A stretch of DNA of 64,000 nt from GCA-003244245 sp050699595 (GTDB taxonomy: Bacteria > Actinomycetota > Actinomycetes > Mycobacteriales > Pseudonocardiaceae): assembly GCA_050699595.1 (NCBI GenBank), contig JBOHFI010000018.1:22263-86262 (forward strand), in the 5' to 3' direction. Below are positions 16,424 to 25,286 of the stretch, one piece after another. The position numbers and the translations under genes are program-made. Numbering within the stretch: the stretch's first letter is position 1; the number at the start of each line of letters is the position of its first letter. A model generated the notes under the pieces. The model was given only the letters and a program-made list of their open reading frames with translations, did not search any database and was not told the DNA's origin.

Positions 16424-17778
16424 GCGAGCGTAGCGAGCGAACGATCCGGCCGATCGAGCGTAGCGAGCGAACCATCGGGCAGAGCAGCCGGCCGCTCCTG
16501 CTTCGTGGGATCCGGCCCTATGGCGTGGGAGATCCGGTGGATCTGCTGGTCCGCGACGGGGTGATCGCCGAGCTGGGCGCCGGTCTGGACGGCATCGGCG
16601 CCGAGGTGCTCGACGGCGGCGGGCTGGTCGCGCTGCCCGGCCTGGTCGACCTGCACGCGCACCTGCGCGAGCCGGGCCGAGAGGACGCCGAGACGATCGC
16701 CACCGGCTCGGCGGCCGCGGCGCTGGGTGGCTACACCGCCGTGTTCGCGATGGCCAACACCGACCCGGTGGCCGACACCGCGGTGGTCGTCGAGCACGTG
16801 TACCGGCGCGGTCGCGAGGTCGGGTTGGTCGACGTGCACCCGGTCGGCGCGGTCACCGCTGGGCTGCGCGGCGACCGGCTCGCCGCGCTGGGCGCTATGG
16901 CCTCCTGCGCCGCCGCGGTGCGGGTGTTCTCCGACGACGGGCTGTGCGTGCACGACCCGCTGCTGATGCGCCGCGCCCTGGAGTACACCCGAGGGCTGGG
17001 CGGTGTGATCGCTCAGCATGCCGAGGATCCCCGGCTCACCGCCGGAGCGCAGGCGCATGAGGGGGAGATCGCCGCTCGGCTGGGGCTGGCAGGCTGGCCC
17101 GCCGCTGCGGAGGAGTCGATCGTGGCCCGGGACTGTCTGCTCGCCCGGGACGCCGCGGCGGCACTGCACGTCTGCCATGTGTCCACCGCGGGCACGGTGG
17201 AGGTACTGCGGTGGGCCAAGGAGCGCGGGATCCGGGTATCCGCCGAGGTCACCCCGCACCACCTGCTGCTCACCGATGAGCGCCTGGCCGGATACGACCC
17301 GGTCAACAAGGTCAACCCGCCGCTGCGTACCGCCGCCGACACCCACGCGCTGCGCGCCGCGTTGGCGGCGGGGGTCGTGGACTGCGTGGCCACCGACCAT
17401 GCCCCGCACGCCCCCCAGGACAAGGACTGTGAATGGTCCGCGGCCCGGCCCGGCATGCTGGGCCTGCAGACCGCGCTGTCCGTGGTGGTGGCCACGATGG
17501 TGCGTCCCGGTCTGCTGGACTGGCGGGGGGTGGCCCGGGTGATGAGTGAGCGCCCGGCCCGCATCGGTGGGGCGACCGAGCAGGGCCGGCCGATCGCGGT
17601 GGGGCAGCCGGCGACACTGGTCCTGGTGGACCCGGACGCCACCTGGACGGTGCGCGGGGCGCAGCTGGCCAGCCTGGCCGCCAACACCCCCTACGAGGCG
17701 ATGGTGCTGCCCGGCCGGGTGGTGGCCACGCTGCTGCGCGGCGAGATCACCACCGAGGACGGGAAGGTGCAGCGTTGA
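16420..17778 (+). CDS. pyrC: Dihydroorotase
   Basis: Cyclises N-carbamoyl-aspartate to dihydroorotate; a zinc metalloenzyme. It is 452 aa from GTG 16420. Metal motif PGLVDLHAHLREPG, carboxylated-lysine region not resolved by eye, VRVFSDDGLCV, IAQHAEDP (His), HVCHVST (His), and the catalytic Asp in CVATDHAPH. The first 20 residues (SERSERTIRPIERSERTIG) are encoded by a duplicated 30-nt unit and are absent from relatives, so the real N-terminus may begin near SRPLLLRGIRPYG. Overlaps are GTGA with pyrB and TTGA with carA. Confidence 0.96.
   Translation: MSERSERTIRPIERSERTIGQSSRPLLLRGIRPYGVGDPVDLLVRDGVIAELGAGLDGIGAEVLDGGGLVALPGLVDLHAHLREPGREDAETIATGSAAAALGGYTAVFAMANTDPVADTAVVVEHVYRRGREVGLVDVHPVGAVTAGLRGDRLAALGAMASCAAAVRVFSDDGLCVHDPLLMRRALEYTRGLGGVIAQHAEDPRLTAGAQAHEGEIAARLGLAGWPAAAEESIVARDCLLARDAAAALHVCHVSTAGTVEVLRWAKERGIRVSAEVTPHHLLLTDERLAGYDPVNKVNPPLRTAADTHALRAALAAGVVDCVATDHAPHAPQDKDCEWSAARPGMLGLQTALSVVVATMVRPGLLDWRGVARVMSERPARIGGATEQGRPIAVGQPATLVLVDPDATWTVRGAQLASLAANTPYEAMVLPGRVVATLLRGEITTEDGKVQR
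16425..16476 (+). repeat. Duplicated CGAGCGTAGCGAGCGAAC unit at start of pyrC
   Basis: CGAGCGTAGCGAGCGAAC occurs at 16425 and again at 16455 (30-nt period), followed each time by GATC/CATC. This short self-complementary word (CGCTCG/CGAGCG) is a dispersed repeat in many actinomycetes; here it sits inside the pyrB-pyrC junction and is translated. Confidence 0.8.
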
Positions 17779-18902
17779 CCAAGAAAACGGCGTTGATGGC
17801 CGTCCTGATGCTGGAGGACGGCACCGTCATGCGCGGTGACCGCTACGGTGCGGTGGGCCAGGCGCTGGGCGAGGCGGTGTTCGCCACCGGTATGACCGGC
17901 TACCAGGAGACCCTCACCGACCCGTCCTACCATCGCCAGATCGTCGTGCAGACCGCGCCGCATATCGGCAATACCGGCTGGAACGACGAGGACGACGAGT
18001 CGCACCGGATCTGGGTCGCCGGCTACGTCGTGCGCGACCCGGCTCGGGTCCCGTCCAACTGGCGATCCGTCCGGTCCCTCGGTGAGGAGCTGTCCCGCCA
18101 GAATGTCGTGGGTATCTCCGGGCTGGACACCCGCGCGCTGACTCGCCGGCTTCGCGAGCACGGCTGCATGCGGGCCGGGATCTTCTCCGGTGACGCGCTG
18201 GCCGAACCGGCGCGACTGGTGGCGCGGGTGTTGGCCAGCCCCCCGATGGCCGGGGCGGACCTGGTCGGCGAGGTCACCGTCACCGAGCCCTGCATCGTGG
18301 CCGCCACCGCGCAGCGCCGGTTCCGCGTGGTGGCGCTGGACCTGGGGATCAAGTACAACACCCCGAGGATGCTGGCCGCTCGGGGCATCGAGACGCACGT
18401 CCTGCCGGCCACGGCCACCCTGGAGCAGCTGCTGGAACGGGAACCCGATGGGGTGTTCCTGTCCAATGGGCCGGGCGATCCGGCCACCGCGGACCACGCG
18501 GTCTCGCTGACCCGCGCGGTGCTGGCGGCCCGGGTGCCGCTGTTCGGGATCTGCTTCGGCAACCAGATCCTCGGCCGGGCTCTGGGGCGGGGCACCTACA
18601 AGATGCGCTACGGGCACCGGGGGCTCAACGTCCCGGTCGTCGAGCACGCCACCGGGCGGGTGGCGATCACCTCGCAGAACCACGGTTTCGCCGTCGAGGG
18701 CGAGCCCGGAGAGCGCTTCGACTCCGACTTCGGCCCCGCCGTCGTCACCCACTCCTGCCCCAACGACAACACCGTCGAGGGCCTCACCTGCCGAGACACC
18801 CCCGCGTTCAGCGTCCAATACCATCCGGAAGCAGCCGCAGGCCCCCACGACGCCGCCGAGCTGTTCGACCGATTCTGCACGTTGATGGAGAGGCAGCGAT
18901 GA
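17775..18902 (+). CDS. carA: Carbamoyl-phosphate synthase small subunit
   Basis: Glutaminase subunit; feeds ammonia to CarB. It is 375 aa with the N-terminal CarA domain (FATGMTGYQETLTDPSY) and a class I amidotransferase domain: nucleophile Cys in PLFGICFGNQILGRALG, His and Glu in QYHPEAAAGPHD, oxyanion region FLSNGPGDPA. The start is TTG 17775, overlapping the pyrC stop (TTGA); the ATG at 17796 is possible but would cut the conserved beginning. Its stop overlaps the next gene (ATGA), which is unexpectedly not carB but a decayed ATPase gene. Confidence 0.96.
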   Translation: MTKKTALMAVLMLEDGTVMRGDRYGAVGQALGEAVFATGMTGYQETLTDPSYHRQIVVQTAPHIGNTGWNDEDDESHRIWVAGYVVRDPARVPSNWRSVRSLGEELSRQNVVGISGLDTRALTRRLREHGCMRAGIFSGDALAEPARLVARVLASPPMAGADLVGEVTVTEPCIVAATAQRRFRVVALDLGIKYNTPRMLAARGIETHVLPATATLEQLLEREPDGVFLSNGPGDPATADHAVSLTRAVLAARVPLFGICFGNQILGRALGRGTYKMRYGHRGLNVPVVEHATGRVAITSQNHGFAVEGEPGERFDSDFGPAVVTHSCPNDNTVEGLTCRDTPAFSVQYHPEAAAGPHDAAELFDRFCTLMERQR

Positions 18903-19669
18903 CCACGCCGATCACCAGGCAGGCCACGATCCAGCGTCTCCGCATCCAGAACTATCGTGTGTTGCGCGATGTGGAGTTCCGCGACCTCACACCACTAACT
19001 GTCCTTCTCGGCCCGAACGGCAGTGGCAAATCTACAGTATTTGACGAGGAGAACGGCTCGCCCGTGGTCGTGGGGGAGTCGCTGCACTGGAGCATTTCGC
19101 CGGGCTCGGGGGCCCCGACAGACATCCTCAGCTTCCCACGCGGTGCGGGCCGGTTGTACGACGAAACCAGAAAAATTTTCATCGACGAGAAACTCGACAG
19201 CCCAGATCTGTTGGCGGTGAGCACACTCGGCGGGCCGGCCCGCCACCTGAGGGTGGCCCACCTGCGCCGGTTCATCTCCCTGAGGTTCAAGGACGCGCCG
19301 TTCGATGAGCCTGTTCTGGCGAAATACGCCTCCGATGGAACGCTCAAGCTGCTGGCCTACCTCACAGTGCTGTATGATCCCGCGCCGCCCCCGATCGTGG
19401 CCATTGAGGAGCCGGAGAACTTCCTGCACCCGAGATTGCTCAATGTTCTGGCCGAAGAGGCGCGGCTGGCGGCAGGCCGCAGTCAGCTTCTCGGGAATCT
19501 GTGCATGGAGGGCTATTTCGAAGCCGGTGGTGGTCTCGCCGAGGTAGCGGCAGCTGCTGAGATCGCGCAGTACATGAATGTGGAGGTCAACCGTTCCCGA
19601 AGTCTCCTGGTGTTCCGGGACGGCGTACGACGACTCGTTGCTGGAGGCCGCGATGCCGAGGAGAGCTGA
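18899..19669 (+). CDS. AAA ATPase with internal deletions, inserted between carA and carB
   Basis: A 256-aa protein of the RecF/OLD-like predicted-ATPase type. The N-terminus is normal (LRIQNYRVLRDVEF...LLGPNGSGKSTVFD, Walker A). The residues that should follow are missing and the text jumps to ENGSPVVVGE. The signature (YASDGTLKLLAYL) and Walker B (VAIEEPENFLHP) are present. After GRSQLL the usual THS/sensor part is missing and it continues GNLCMEGYFEAGG. Two in-frame deletions make a non-functional relic likely, though the frame is open. It overlaps carA (ATGA) and runs 17 nt into carB, so its translation may still matter for carB expression. Confidence 0.7.
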   Translation: MTTPITRQATIQRLRIQNYRVLRDVEFRDLTPLTVLLGPNGSGKSTVFDEENGSPVVVGESLHWSISPGSGAPTDILSFPRGAGRLYDETRKIFIDEKLDSPDLLAVSTLGGPARHLRVAHLRRFISLRFKDAPFDEPVLAKYASDGTLKLLAYLTVLYDPAPPPIVAIEEPENFLHPRLLNVLAEEARLAAGRSQLLGNLCMEGYFEAGGGLAEVAAAAEIAQYMNVEVNRSRSLLVFRDGVRRLVAGGRDAEES

Positions 19670-22600
19670 TATTCGGCATGTTCTGGTGATCGGGTCTGGG
19701 CCTATTGTTATCGGGCAGGGGTGTGAGTTCGATTATTCTGGGACGCAGGCTTGTCGGGTGTTGCGGGAGGAGGGGTTGCGGGTCAGCCTGGTGAACTCCA
19801 ACCCGGCGACGATCATGACTGATCCGGAGTTCGCCGATGCCACTTACATCGAGCCGATCACCCCGGAGTTCGTCGAGAAGGTGATCGCCGCCGAGCGGGA
19901 TGCCGGGTTTCCGGTCACAGCCGTGCTGGCCACCCTGGGCGGCCAGACCGCGCTGAACGTCGCCGTCGCCCTGCACGAGCGCGGGGTGCTGCAGCGATAC
20001 GGCGTCGAGTTGATCGGCGCCGACGTCGAGGCCATCCAGCGCGGCGAGGACCGGCTGAAGTTCAAGGACGTAGTGCGCGCGGTGGGGGCCGAAGTGCCGC
20101 GCAGCGCCGTGTGTGGGTCGTGGGAGCGGGTCCGCGAGGCCGTCGGCGAGCTCGGCCTGCCGGTGGTGATCCGGCCTTCGTACACCATGGGCGGGCTCGG
20201 CTCCGGCCTGGCGCACACCCAAGAAGAGCTCGCCCGGCTCGCCTCGGCCGGGTTGGCCGCGAGCCCGGTGCACCAGGTGCTCATCGAGGAGAGCGTGCTG
20301 GGTTGGAAGGAGTACGAGCTCGAGCTGATGCGTGACCACCGGGACAACGTGGTGGTGGTGTGCTCGATCGAGAACATCGACCCGATGGGCGTGCACACCG
20401 GGGACTCGGTGACCGTCGCCCCGGCGATGACCCTCACCGACCGCGAGTACCAGCACATGCGCGACGTCGCCATCGCCGTGTTGCGCGAAGTCGGGGTGGA
20501 CACCGGCGGTTGCAACATCCAGTTCGCGGTGCATCCCGCCGACGGCCGGTTGGTTGTGATCGAGATGAACCCTCGGGTGTCCCGGTCGAGCGCGCTGGCG
20601 TCCAAGGCCACCGGGTTCCCCATCGCCAAGATCGCCGCGAAGCTGGCGATCGGCTACACCCTTGACGAGATCACCAACGACATCACCGGCGAGACTCCGG
20701 CCAGCTTCGAGCCCACCCTGGACTACGTGGTGGTCAAGGTGCCCCGGTTCGCCTTCGAGAAGTTCCCCGGCGCGGATCCCACGCTCACCACCACGATGAA
20801 GTCGGTCGGCGAGGCGATGGCGCTGGGCCGCTCGTTCCCCGAGGCGCTGGGCAAGGCGCTGCGCTCGATGGAGACTCCCGACGCCGGGTTCTGGACCAGG
20901 CCCGATCCGCCGGGGACCACCGTGGCCTCGGCGCTGGCAGCGCTGGCGGTTCCCCATGACGGCCGGCTCTACGCCGCCGAACGGGCGCTGCGCCTGGGTG
21001 CGACGGTCGCGCAGGTCGCGCAGGTGTCGGGGATCGACCCGTGGTTCATCGACCAGATCGCCGGCCTGGTCGAGCTGTACCGCGAGCTGCTCGCCGCGCC
21101 GGAACTGGACGAGCCGCTGCTGCGCCGCGCCAAGCGTACCGGCGTCTCCGACCGGCAGCTCGCGGCCGTGCGCGGGCTCACCGAGCCCGAGGTCGCCGCG
21201 CTGCGGCACCGGTTGGGCGTGCGGCCGGTCTACAAGACCGTGGACACCTGCGCCGCCGAGTTCGCCGCCCGCACCCCCTACCACTACTCCGCCCACGAGA
21301 GCGGCCCCGAGGCCGAGACCGAGGTCAGCGCCCAGCGGGAACGACCCAAGGTGATCATTCTGGGTTCTGGGCCGAACCGGATCGGCCAGGGCATCGAGTT
21401 CGACTACTCGTGTGTGCACGCCGCGATGGCGCTGCGCGACGTCGGTTACGAGACCGTGATGATCAACTGTAATCCGGAGACGGTGTCCACTGACTACGAC
21501 ACCGCCGACCGGCTCTACTTCGAGCCGCTGACCTTCGAAGACGTCATGGAGGTGGTGCACGCCGAACGGGGCTCGGGCACTGTGGCGGGTGTGATCGTGC
21601 AGCTGGGCGGGCAGACCCCGCTGGGGCTGGCGCAGCGGCTCGCCGACGCGGGCGTCCCGGTGGTCGGCACGTCTCCAGCTGCTATTCATCTCGCCGAGGA
21701 TCGCGGTTGCTTCGGGGCGGTGCTGAAGCGCGCCGGGTTGCCCGCCCCGGCCTATGGCACCGCCACCTCGTTCGCGGAGGCCCGCAAGATCGCCGACGAG
21801 ATCGGCTACCCGGTGCTGGTCCGTCCCTCCTACGTGCTCGGCGGGCGTGGCATGGAGATCGTCTACGACGAGCGGACCCTGGCCGGCTACATCGAGCGGG
21901 CCACCGAGGTCACTCCCGACCACCCGGTACTGGTGGACCGGTTCCTCGACGACGCCATCGAGATCGACGTCGACGCGCTGTGCGACGGCAGCGAGGTCTA
22001 CCTCGGCGGGATCATGGAGCACATCGAGGAGGCCGGGGTGCATTCCGGGGACTCCGCCTGCGTGCTACCGCCGATTACGCTGGGGGAGTCCGACCTGGCC
22101 GCGGTGCGCGCCTCGACCGAGGCGATCGCCCGCGAGATCGGCGTGTGTGGCCTGCTCAACGTGCAGTACGCGCTCAAGGACGACGTACTCTACGTGCTGG
22201 AGGCCAACCCGAGGGCCAGTCGCACGGTGCCGTTCGTCTCCAAGGCCACCGCGGTGCCACTGGCCAAAGCCGCCGCACGGATCATGCTCGGCGCCGGTAT
22301 CGCGCAACTGCGGGCGGAGGGCCTGTTACTCCCGCACGGCGACGGTGGTGATCCGCCGGCCGACGCGCCGGTGGCCGTCAAGGAGGCCGTGCTGCCCTTC
22401 CACCGGTTTCGCACCCCGGAGGGTCGGGGGGTGGACTCGCTGCTGGGGCCGGAGATGAAGTCCACCGGCGAGGTGATGGGCATCGACGCCGCGTTCGGCC
22501 GGGCCTTCGCCAAGTCCCAGGCCGCAGCGTACGGATCGCTGCCGACGTCGGGACGGGTGTTCGTGTCGGTGGCCAACCGGGACAAGCGGGCCATGGTGTT

Positions 22601-23900
22601 CCCGGCCAAACGGCTGGCCGATCTCGGCTTCGAGGTGCTCGCCACCCGGGGAACCGCCAACACGCTGCGCCGCAACGGCATTGCCTGCACCGTGGTGCGC
22701 AAGCATTTCGAAGGCCCGGACAACATCGTCGACCTGATCAACTCGGGGGGAGTCGATATGATCATCAACACCCCCCACGGCAATCCGGGCCCCCGGGTGG
22801 ACGGCTACGAGATCCGCACCGCCGCCGTGTCCCGCTCCATCCCCTGCATCACCACCATCCAAGGCGCCGCCGCCGCAGTCCAAGGAATCGAAGCCCAAAT
22901 CCGCAACGACATCACCGTCCGCTCCCTCCAGTCCCTCCACACCCCCACCCCCCGCATTCAGCGGGCTGAGCGGGGTTATCCCGTGCCCGATAACCCCGCT
23001 CAGCCCGCTGAATGCGGGGGGTTCGGGGTGAGGTTGCGGGCGGCCGTGGAGAAGCGGGGGGTGTTGTGTGTGGGGATTGATGCGCATCCTTCGGTGTTGC
23101 GGGAGTGGGGAGTCACCGATGACGTGAGTGGGCTTGAGCGGTTTGCTTTGGGGGTTCTGGAGGCGTTGGCGGGGGAGGTGGCGCTGGTCAAGCCGCAGTC
23201 GGCGTTCTTCGAGCGGTTCGGGTCGCGGGGGGTCGCGGTGCTGGAGCGGGTGGTGGTGGCGGCCCGGGATGCCGGTGCACTGGTGGTGCTCGACGTCAAG
23301 CGGGGGGACATCGGCTCCACCATGGCCGGGTACGCCGCGGCCTATCTGAGCGACGGGGCGCCGCTGGCCGCCGACGCGATCACCGTGTCGCCCTATCTCG
23401 GGGTCGGCGCGCTGGATCCGGCGTTCGAGCTGGCCGGCCGGACCGGGCGGGGGGTGTTCGTGGTGGCGCGCAGCTCCAACCCCGAGGGCGTCGAGGTGCA
23501 GGCCGCGCTGACCGGTACCGGGAGCACGGTCGCGCAGTCCGTGGTCGACGCCGTCGCCGCCCGCAACGCCGGCCGCCGTCCCGTCGGTGACCTCGGCGTG
23601 GTGGTGGGGGCCACCACACCGGCGGGTGCGCTGCGGTTGGAGGCCCTCAACGGCCCGATCCTGGTCCCCGGGATAGGGGCGCAAGGCGCTCGCCTAGCCG
23701 AGTTGCCCCAGGTCTTCGGCGCGGCGGCCCGTGACGTCGTGGTGACCACCTCACGGGACCTGTTGCGGCACGGGCCGCACCCAGCGGCGCTGCGACATGC
23801 CGCCCGGCGAACCGCCGACGAGGCAGCGGCGCTGTTTCTTTCTCTGTCCAGGCAGGTTCATCCCCTGTCGGGGCAGGTCGAAGGGGGCACCCCGGGTTGA
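19653..23900 (+). CDS. carB-pyrF: Carbamoyl-phosphate synthase large subunit fused to OMP decarboxylase
   Basis: One uninterrupted 1415-aa frame. Residues 1-1098 are CarB: the first ATP-grasp half begins VLVIGSGPIVIGQGCEFDYS, the second half has VIILGSGPNRIGQGIEFDYS, and an MGS-like allosteric domain ends near IEAQIRNDITVRSLQ. Residues 1099-1125 are a Pro-rich linker (PPRIQRAERGYPVPDNPAQP) coded by a perfect 32-bp inverted repeat. Residues 1126-1415 are OMP decarboxylase (catalytic VVLDVKRGDIGSTM). In relatives these are separate genes. Start ATG 19653 (MPRRADIRHV). No stop exists in frame between the domains. Whether the cell makes the fusion, or also makes PyrF from GTG 23028, cannot be told. 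Confidence 0.9.
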   Translation: MPRRADIRHVLVIGSGPIVIGQGCEFDYSGTQACRVLREEGLRVSLVNSNPATIMTDPEFADATYIEPITPEFVEKVIAAERDAGFPVTAVLATLGGQTALNVAVALHERGVLQRYGVELIGADVEAIQRGEDRLKFKDVVRAVGAEVPRSAVCGSWERVREAVGELGLPVVIRPSYTMGGLGSGLAHTQEELARLASAGLAASPVHQVLIEESVLGWKEYELELMRDHRDNVVVVCSIENIDPMGVHTGDSVTVAPAMTLTDREYQHMRDVAIAVLREVGVDTGGCNIQFAVHPADGRLVVIEMNPRVSRSSALASKATGFPIAKIAAKLAIGYTLDEITNDITGETPASFEPTLDYVVVKVPRFAFEKFPGADPTLTTTMKSVGEAMALGRSFPEALGKALRSMETPDAGFWTRPDPPGTTVASALAALAVPHDGRLYAAERALRLGATVAQVAQVSGIDPWFIDQIAGLVELYRELLAAPELDEPLLRRAKRTGVSDRQLAAVRGLTEPEVAALRHRLGVRPVYKTVDTCAAEFAARTPYHYSAHESGPEAETEVSAQRERPKVIILGSGPNRIGQGIEFDYSCVHAAMALRDVGYETVMINCNPETVSTDYDTADRLYFEPLTFEDVMEVVHAERGSGTVAGVIVQLGGQTPLGLAQRLADAGVPVVGTSPAAIHLAEDRGCFGAVLKRAGLPAPAYGTATSFAEARKIADEIGYPVLVRPSYVLGGRGMEIVYDERTLAGYIERATEVTPDHPVLVDRFLDDAIEIDVDALCDGSEVYLGGIMEHIEEAGVHSGDSACVLPPITLGESDLAAVRASTEAIAREIGVCGLLNVQYALKDDVLYVLEANPRASRTVPFVSKATAVPLAKAAARIMLGAGIAQLRAEGLLLPHGDGGDPPADAPVAVKEAVLPFHRFRTPEGRGVDSLLGPEMKSTGEVMGIDAAFGRAFAKSQAAAYGSLPTSGRVFVSVANRDKRAMVFPAKRLADLGFEVLATRGTANTLRRNGIACTVVRKHFEGPDNIVDLINSGGVDMIINTPHGNPGPRVDGYEIRTAAVSRSIPCITTIQGAAAAVQGIEAQIRNDITVRSLQSLHTPTPRIQRAERGYPVPDNPAQPAECGGFGVRLRAAVEKRGVLCVGIDAHPSVLREWGVTDDVSGLERFALGVLEALAGEVALVKPQSAFFERFGSRGVAVLERVVVAARDAGALVVLDVKRGDIGSTMAGYAAAYLSDGAPLAADAITVSPYLGVGALDPAFELAGRTGRGVFVVARSSNPEGVEVQAALTGTGSTVAQSVVDAVAARNAGRRPVGDLGVVVGATTPAGALRLEALNGPILVPGIGAQGARLAELPQVFGAAARDVVVTTSRDLLRHGPHPAALRHAARRTADEAAALFLSLSRQVHPLSGQVEGGTPG
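22948..23021. repeat. 32-bp inverted repeat at the carB-pyrF junction
   Basis: Arms 22948-22979 and 22990-23021 are perfect complements (core GCATTCAGCGGGCTGAGCGG) with a 10-nt loop. The same sequence occurs at 47919-47980 between unrelated genes, so it is a dispersed palindromic element. Its reading frame is open, which joins carB to pyrF. In RNA it would form a very stable hairpin just before the pyrF part. Confidence 0.95.
23028..23900 (+). CDS. pyrF: Orotidine 5'-phosphate decarboxylase domain (possible independent start)
   Basis: Decarboxylates OMP to UMP, the last step of the pathway. About 290 aa from GTG 23028: LRAAVEKRGVLCVGIDAHPS, the DxKxxD catalytic motif LDVKRGDIGSTMAGYA, VSPYLGVGALDPA, FVVARSSNPEG and the phosphate loop region VPGIGAQG. 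It is type 2 PyrF of the actinobacterial kind. GTG 23028 is preceded at 7 nt by a G-rich run (23015-23021) that could act as a ribosome site, although it lies in the 3' arm of the hairpin. The same frame continues from carB without a stop. Confidence 0.85.
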   Translation: MRLRAAVEKRGVLCVGIDAHPSVLREWGVTDDVSGLERFALGVLEALAGEVALVKPQSAFFERFGSRGVAVLERVVVAARDAGALVVLDVKRGDIGSTMAGYAAAYLSDGAPLAADAITVSPYLGVGALDPAFELAGRTGRGVFVVARSSNPEGVEVQAALTGTGSTVAQSVVDAVAARNAGRRPVGDLGVVVGATTPAGALRLEALNGPILVPGIGAQGARLAELPQVFGAAARDVVVTTSRDLLRHGPHPAALRHAARRTADEAAALFLSLSRQVHPLSGQVEGGTPG

Positions 23901-23977
23901 GCGGTGGGCCGCCCGGGGGATACGGTCGCCGCACAATCATGAACATCCCTCAGCACTAGCAATCGACGGAGGAGACC

Positions 23978-24295
23978 GTGGCCCTTCCCGAGCTGACCGA
24001 GGAGCAGCGGGCCGCTGCATTGGAGAAGGCGGCCGCCGCCCGACGTGCCAGGGCCGAGCTCAAGGAGCGCCTCAAGCGCGGTGGGACCAACCTCAAGGAG
24101 GTCCTGGCCAAGTCCGACAATGATGACATCCTGGGCAAGATGAAGGTCTCGGCTTTGCTCGAGGCTTTGCCCGGTGTGGGCAAGGTTCGCGCCCAGCAGA
24201 TCATGGAGCGGCTGGAGATCGCTACGAGCCGGCGCTTGCGCGGGCTCGGCGAGCGCCAGCGCAAAGCGTTGCTCAGCGAGTTCGGCCCAGAGTGA
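23978..24295 (+). CDS. mihF: Integration host factor, actinobacterial type
   Basis: A small nucleoid protein that bends DNA and supports site-specific recombination and chromosome structure; unrelated to E. coli IHF. The 105-aa protein has an N-terminal helix (LTEEQRAAALEKAAAARRAR), a KERLKRGGTNLKEVL stretch and the helix-two-turn-helix ALPGVGKVRAQQIMERLEI. Start is GTG 23978, 3 nt after GGAGGAG. The order pyrF-mihF-gmk-rpoZ is conserved in actinobacteria. Confidence 0.96.
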   Translation: MALPELTEEQRAAALEKAAAARRARAELKERLKRGGTNLKEVLAKSDNDDILGKMKVSALLEALPGVGKVRAQQIMERLEIATSRRLRGLGERQRKALLSEFGPE

Positions 24296-24351
24296 CCATT
24301 GTGCAGTGATCATCCCAAAGTAATCGTTTTCGCCAGGGGGATCAGCTCAGA

Positions 24352-24966
24352 GTGACGATGTGTGAGCCGGGGTCGAGCGGGTCCTTCGGGCCCCGGCTCA
24401 CCGTCGTCTCCGGGCCCTCCGGGGTCGGTAAATCCAGCGTGGTGGCCGAGGTGCTGCGGCGATGTTCGCGGTTGTTTCTCAGTGTCTCGGTGACCACGCG
24501 ATCGCCTCGTGGCGGGGAACGGCCCGACGAGCATTACCACCACGTGGATCGCGCCACCTTCGCACGCATGATCGAGCGCGGTGAGTTTCTCGAGTACGCC
24601 GAGTACGCCGGCAACTTCTACGGCACTCCCGCCGCGCCGGTACGCCAGGCGCTGGCCGCCGGCCGGTCCACACTGCTGGAGATCGAGGTGCACGGCGCCC
24701 GGCAGGTCCGGGCCGCGATGCCCGACGCTCTGCTGGTGATGCTGGTCCCGCCCTCCTGGGAGGTTCTGCACCGGCGGCTGTCCCACCGCGGCACGGAGGA
24801 TCCCGAGGCGCGAGAGCGCCGGTTGCAGGTGGCGAAAGACGAGCTGGACGCCGTCGGGGAATTCGACGCGACAGTCGTCAACGATGACGTGCAACGGGCC
24901 GCGCAGGAGTTGATATCGTTGATGGTCGGCATGGGTCGGCGGGCATCGCCGCCCCGACTCTCGTGA
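24352..24966 (+). CDS. gmk: Guanylate kinase
   Basis: Phosphorylates GMP to GDP. It is 204 aa with P-loop VVSGPSGVGKSSV, the GMP-binding stretch SVSVTTRSPRGGERPDEHYHHV, the Glu/Tyr pair in FLEYAEYAGNFYGTP and the lid RLSHRGTEDPEARERRL. Start GTG 24352 gives a 14-residue lead before the core; ATG 24358 is also possible. It is followed by rpoZ 26 nt later. Confidence 0.96.
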   Translation: MTMCEPGSSGSFGPRLTVVSGPSGVGKSSVVAEVLRRCSRLFLSVSVTTRSPRGGERPDEHYHHVDRATFARMIERGEFLEYAEYAGNFYGTPAAPVRQALAAGRSTLLEIEVHGARQVRAAMPDALLVMLVPPSWEVLHRRLSHRGTEDPEARERRLQVAKDELDAVGEFDATVVNDDVQRAAQELISLMVGMGRRASPPRLS

Positions 24967-24992
24967 TGTATGACGCATCTGGAGACAGTTGA

Positions 24993-25286
24993 GTGAGTAT
25001 CCCCACCGAACTGAGCACGCTGAGCACGTCCTCGGTTGCCACTGCCCCTGAGGGCATCACCAACCCACCGATCGACGACCTGCTGAGCAAGGTCAGCTCG
25101 AAGTACGCCCTGGTCATCTTCGGGGCCAAGCGGGCGCGTCAGATCAACGACTACTACGCGCAGCTCGGTGAGGGCCTGCTGGAGTACGTCGGGCCGCTGG
25201 TCGAGCCCGGGCCGAGAGAGAAGCCGCTGTCGATCGCGTTGCGCGAGATCCACGCCGGACTACTCGAGCACACCGAGGGCCAGTGA
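24993..25286 (+). CDS. rpoZ: RNA polymerase omega subunit
   Basis: Supports assembly of the beta-prime subunit. It is 97 aa from GTG 24993. The GITNPPIDDLLSKVSSKYALVIFGAKRARQIN-type core (conserved SKY and AKRARQI) is standard, followed by EPGPREKPLSIALREI. The actinobacterial N-terminal extension is present. Its stop overlaps coaBC (GTGA). Confidence 0.96.
   Translation: MSIPTELSTLSTSSVATAPEGITNPPIDDLLSKVSSKYALVIFGAKRARQINDYYAQLGEGLLEYVGPLVEPGPREKPLSIALREIHAGLLEHTEGQ

Noticed and set aside
19587..22043. 818-codon open frame on the minus strand opposite carB
   Set aside because: Arises from GC-rich codon bias opposite a long real gene; no family motif or ribosome site.
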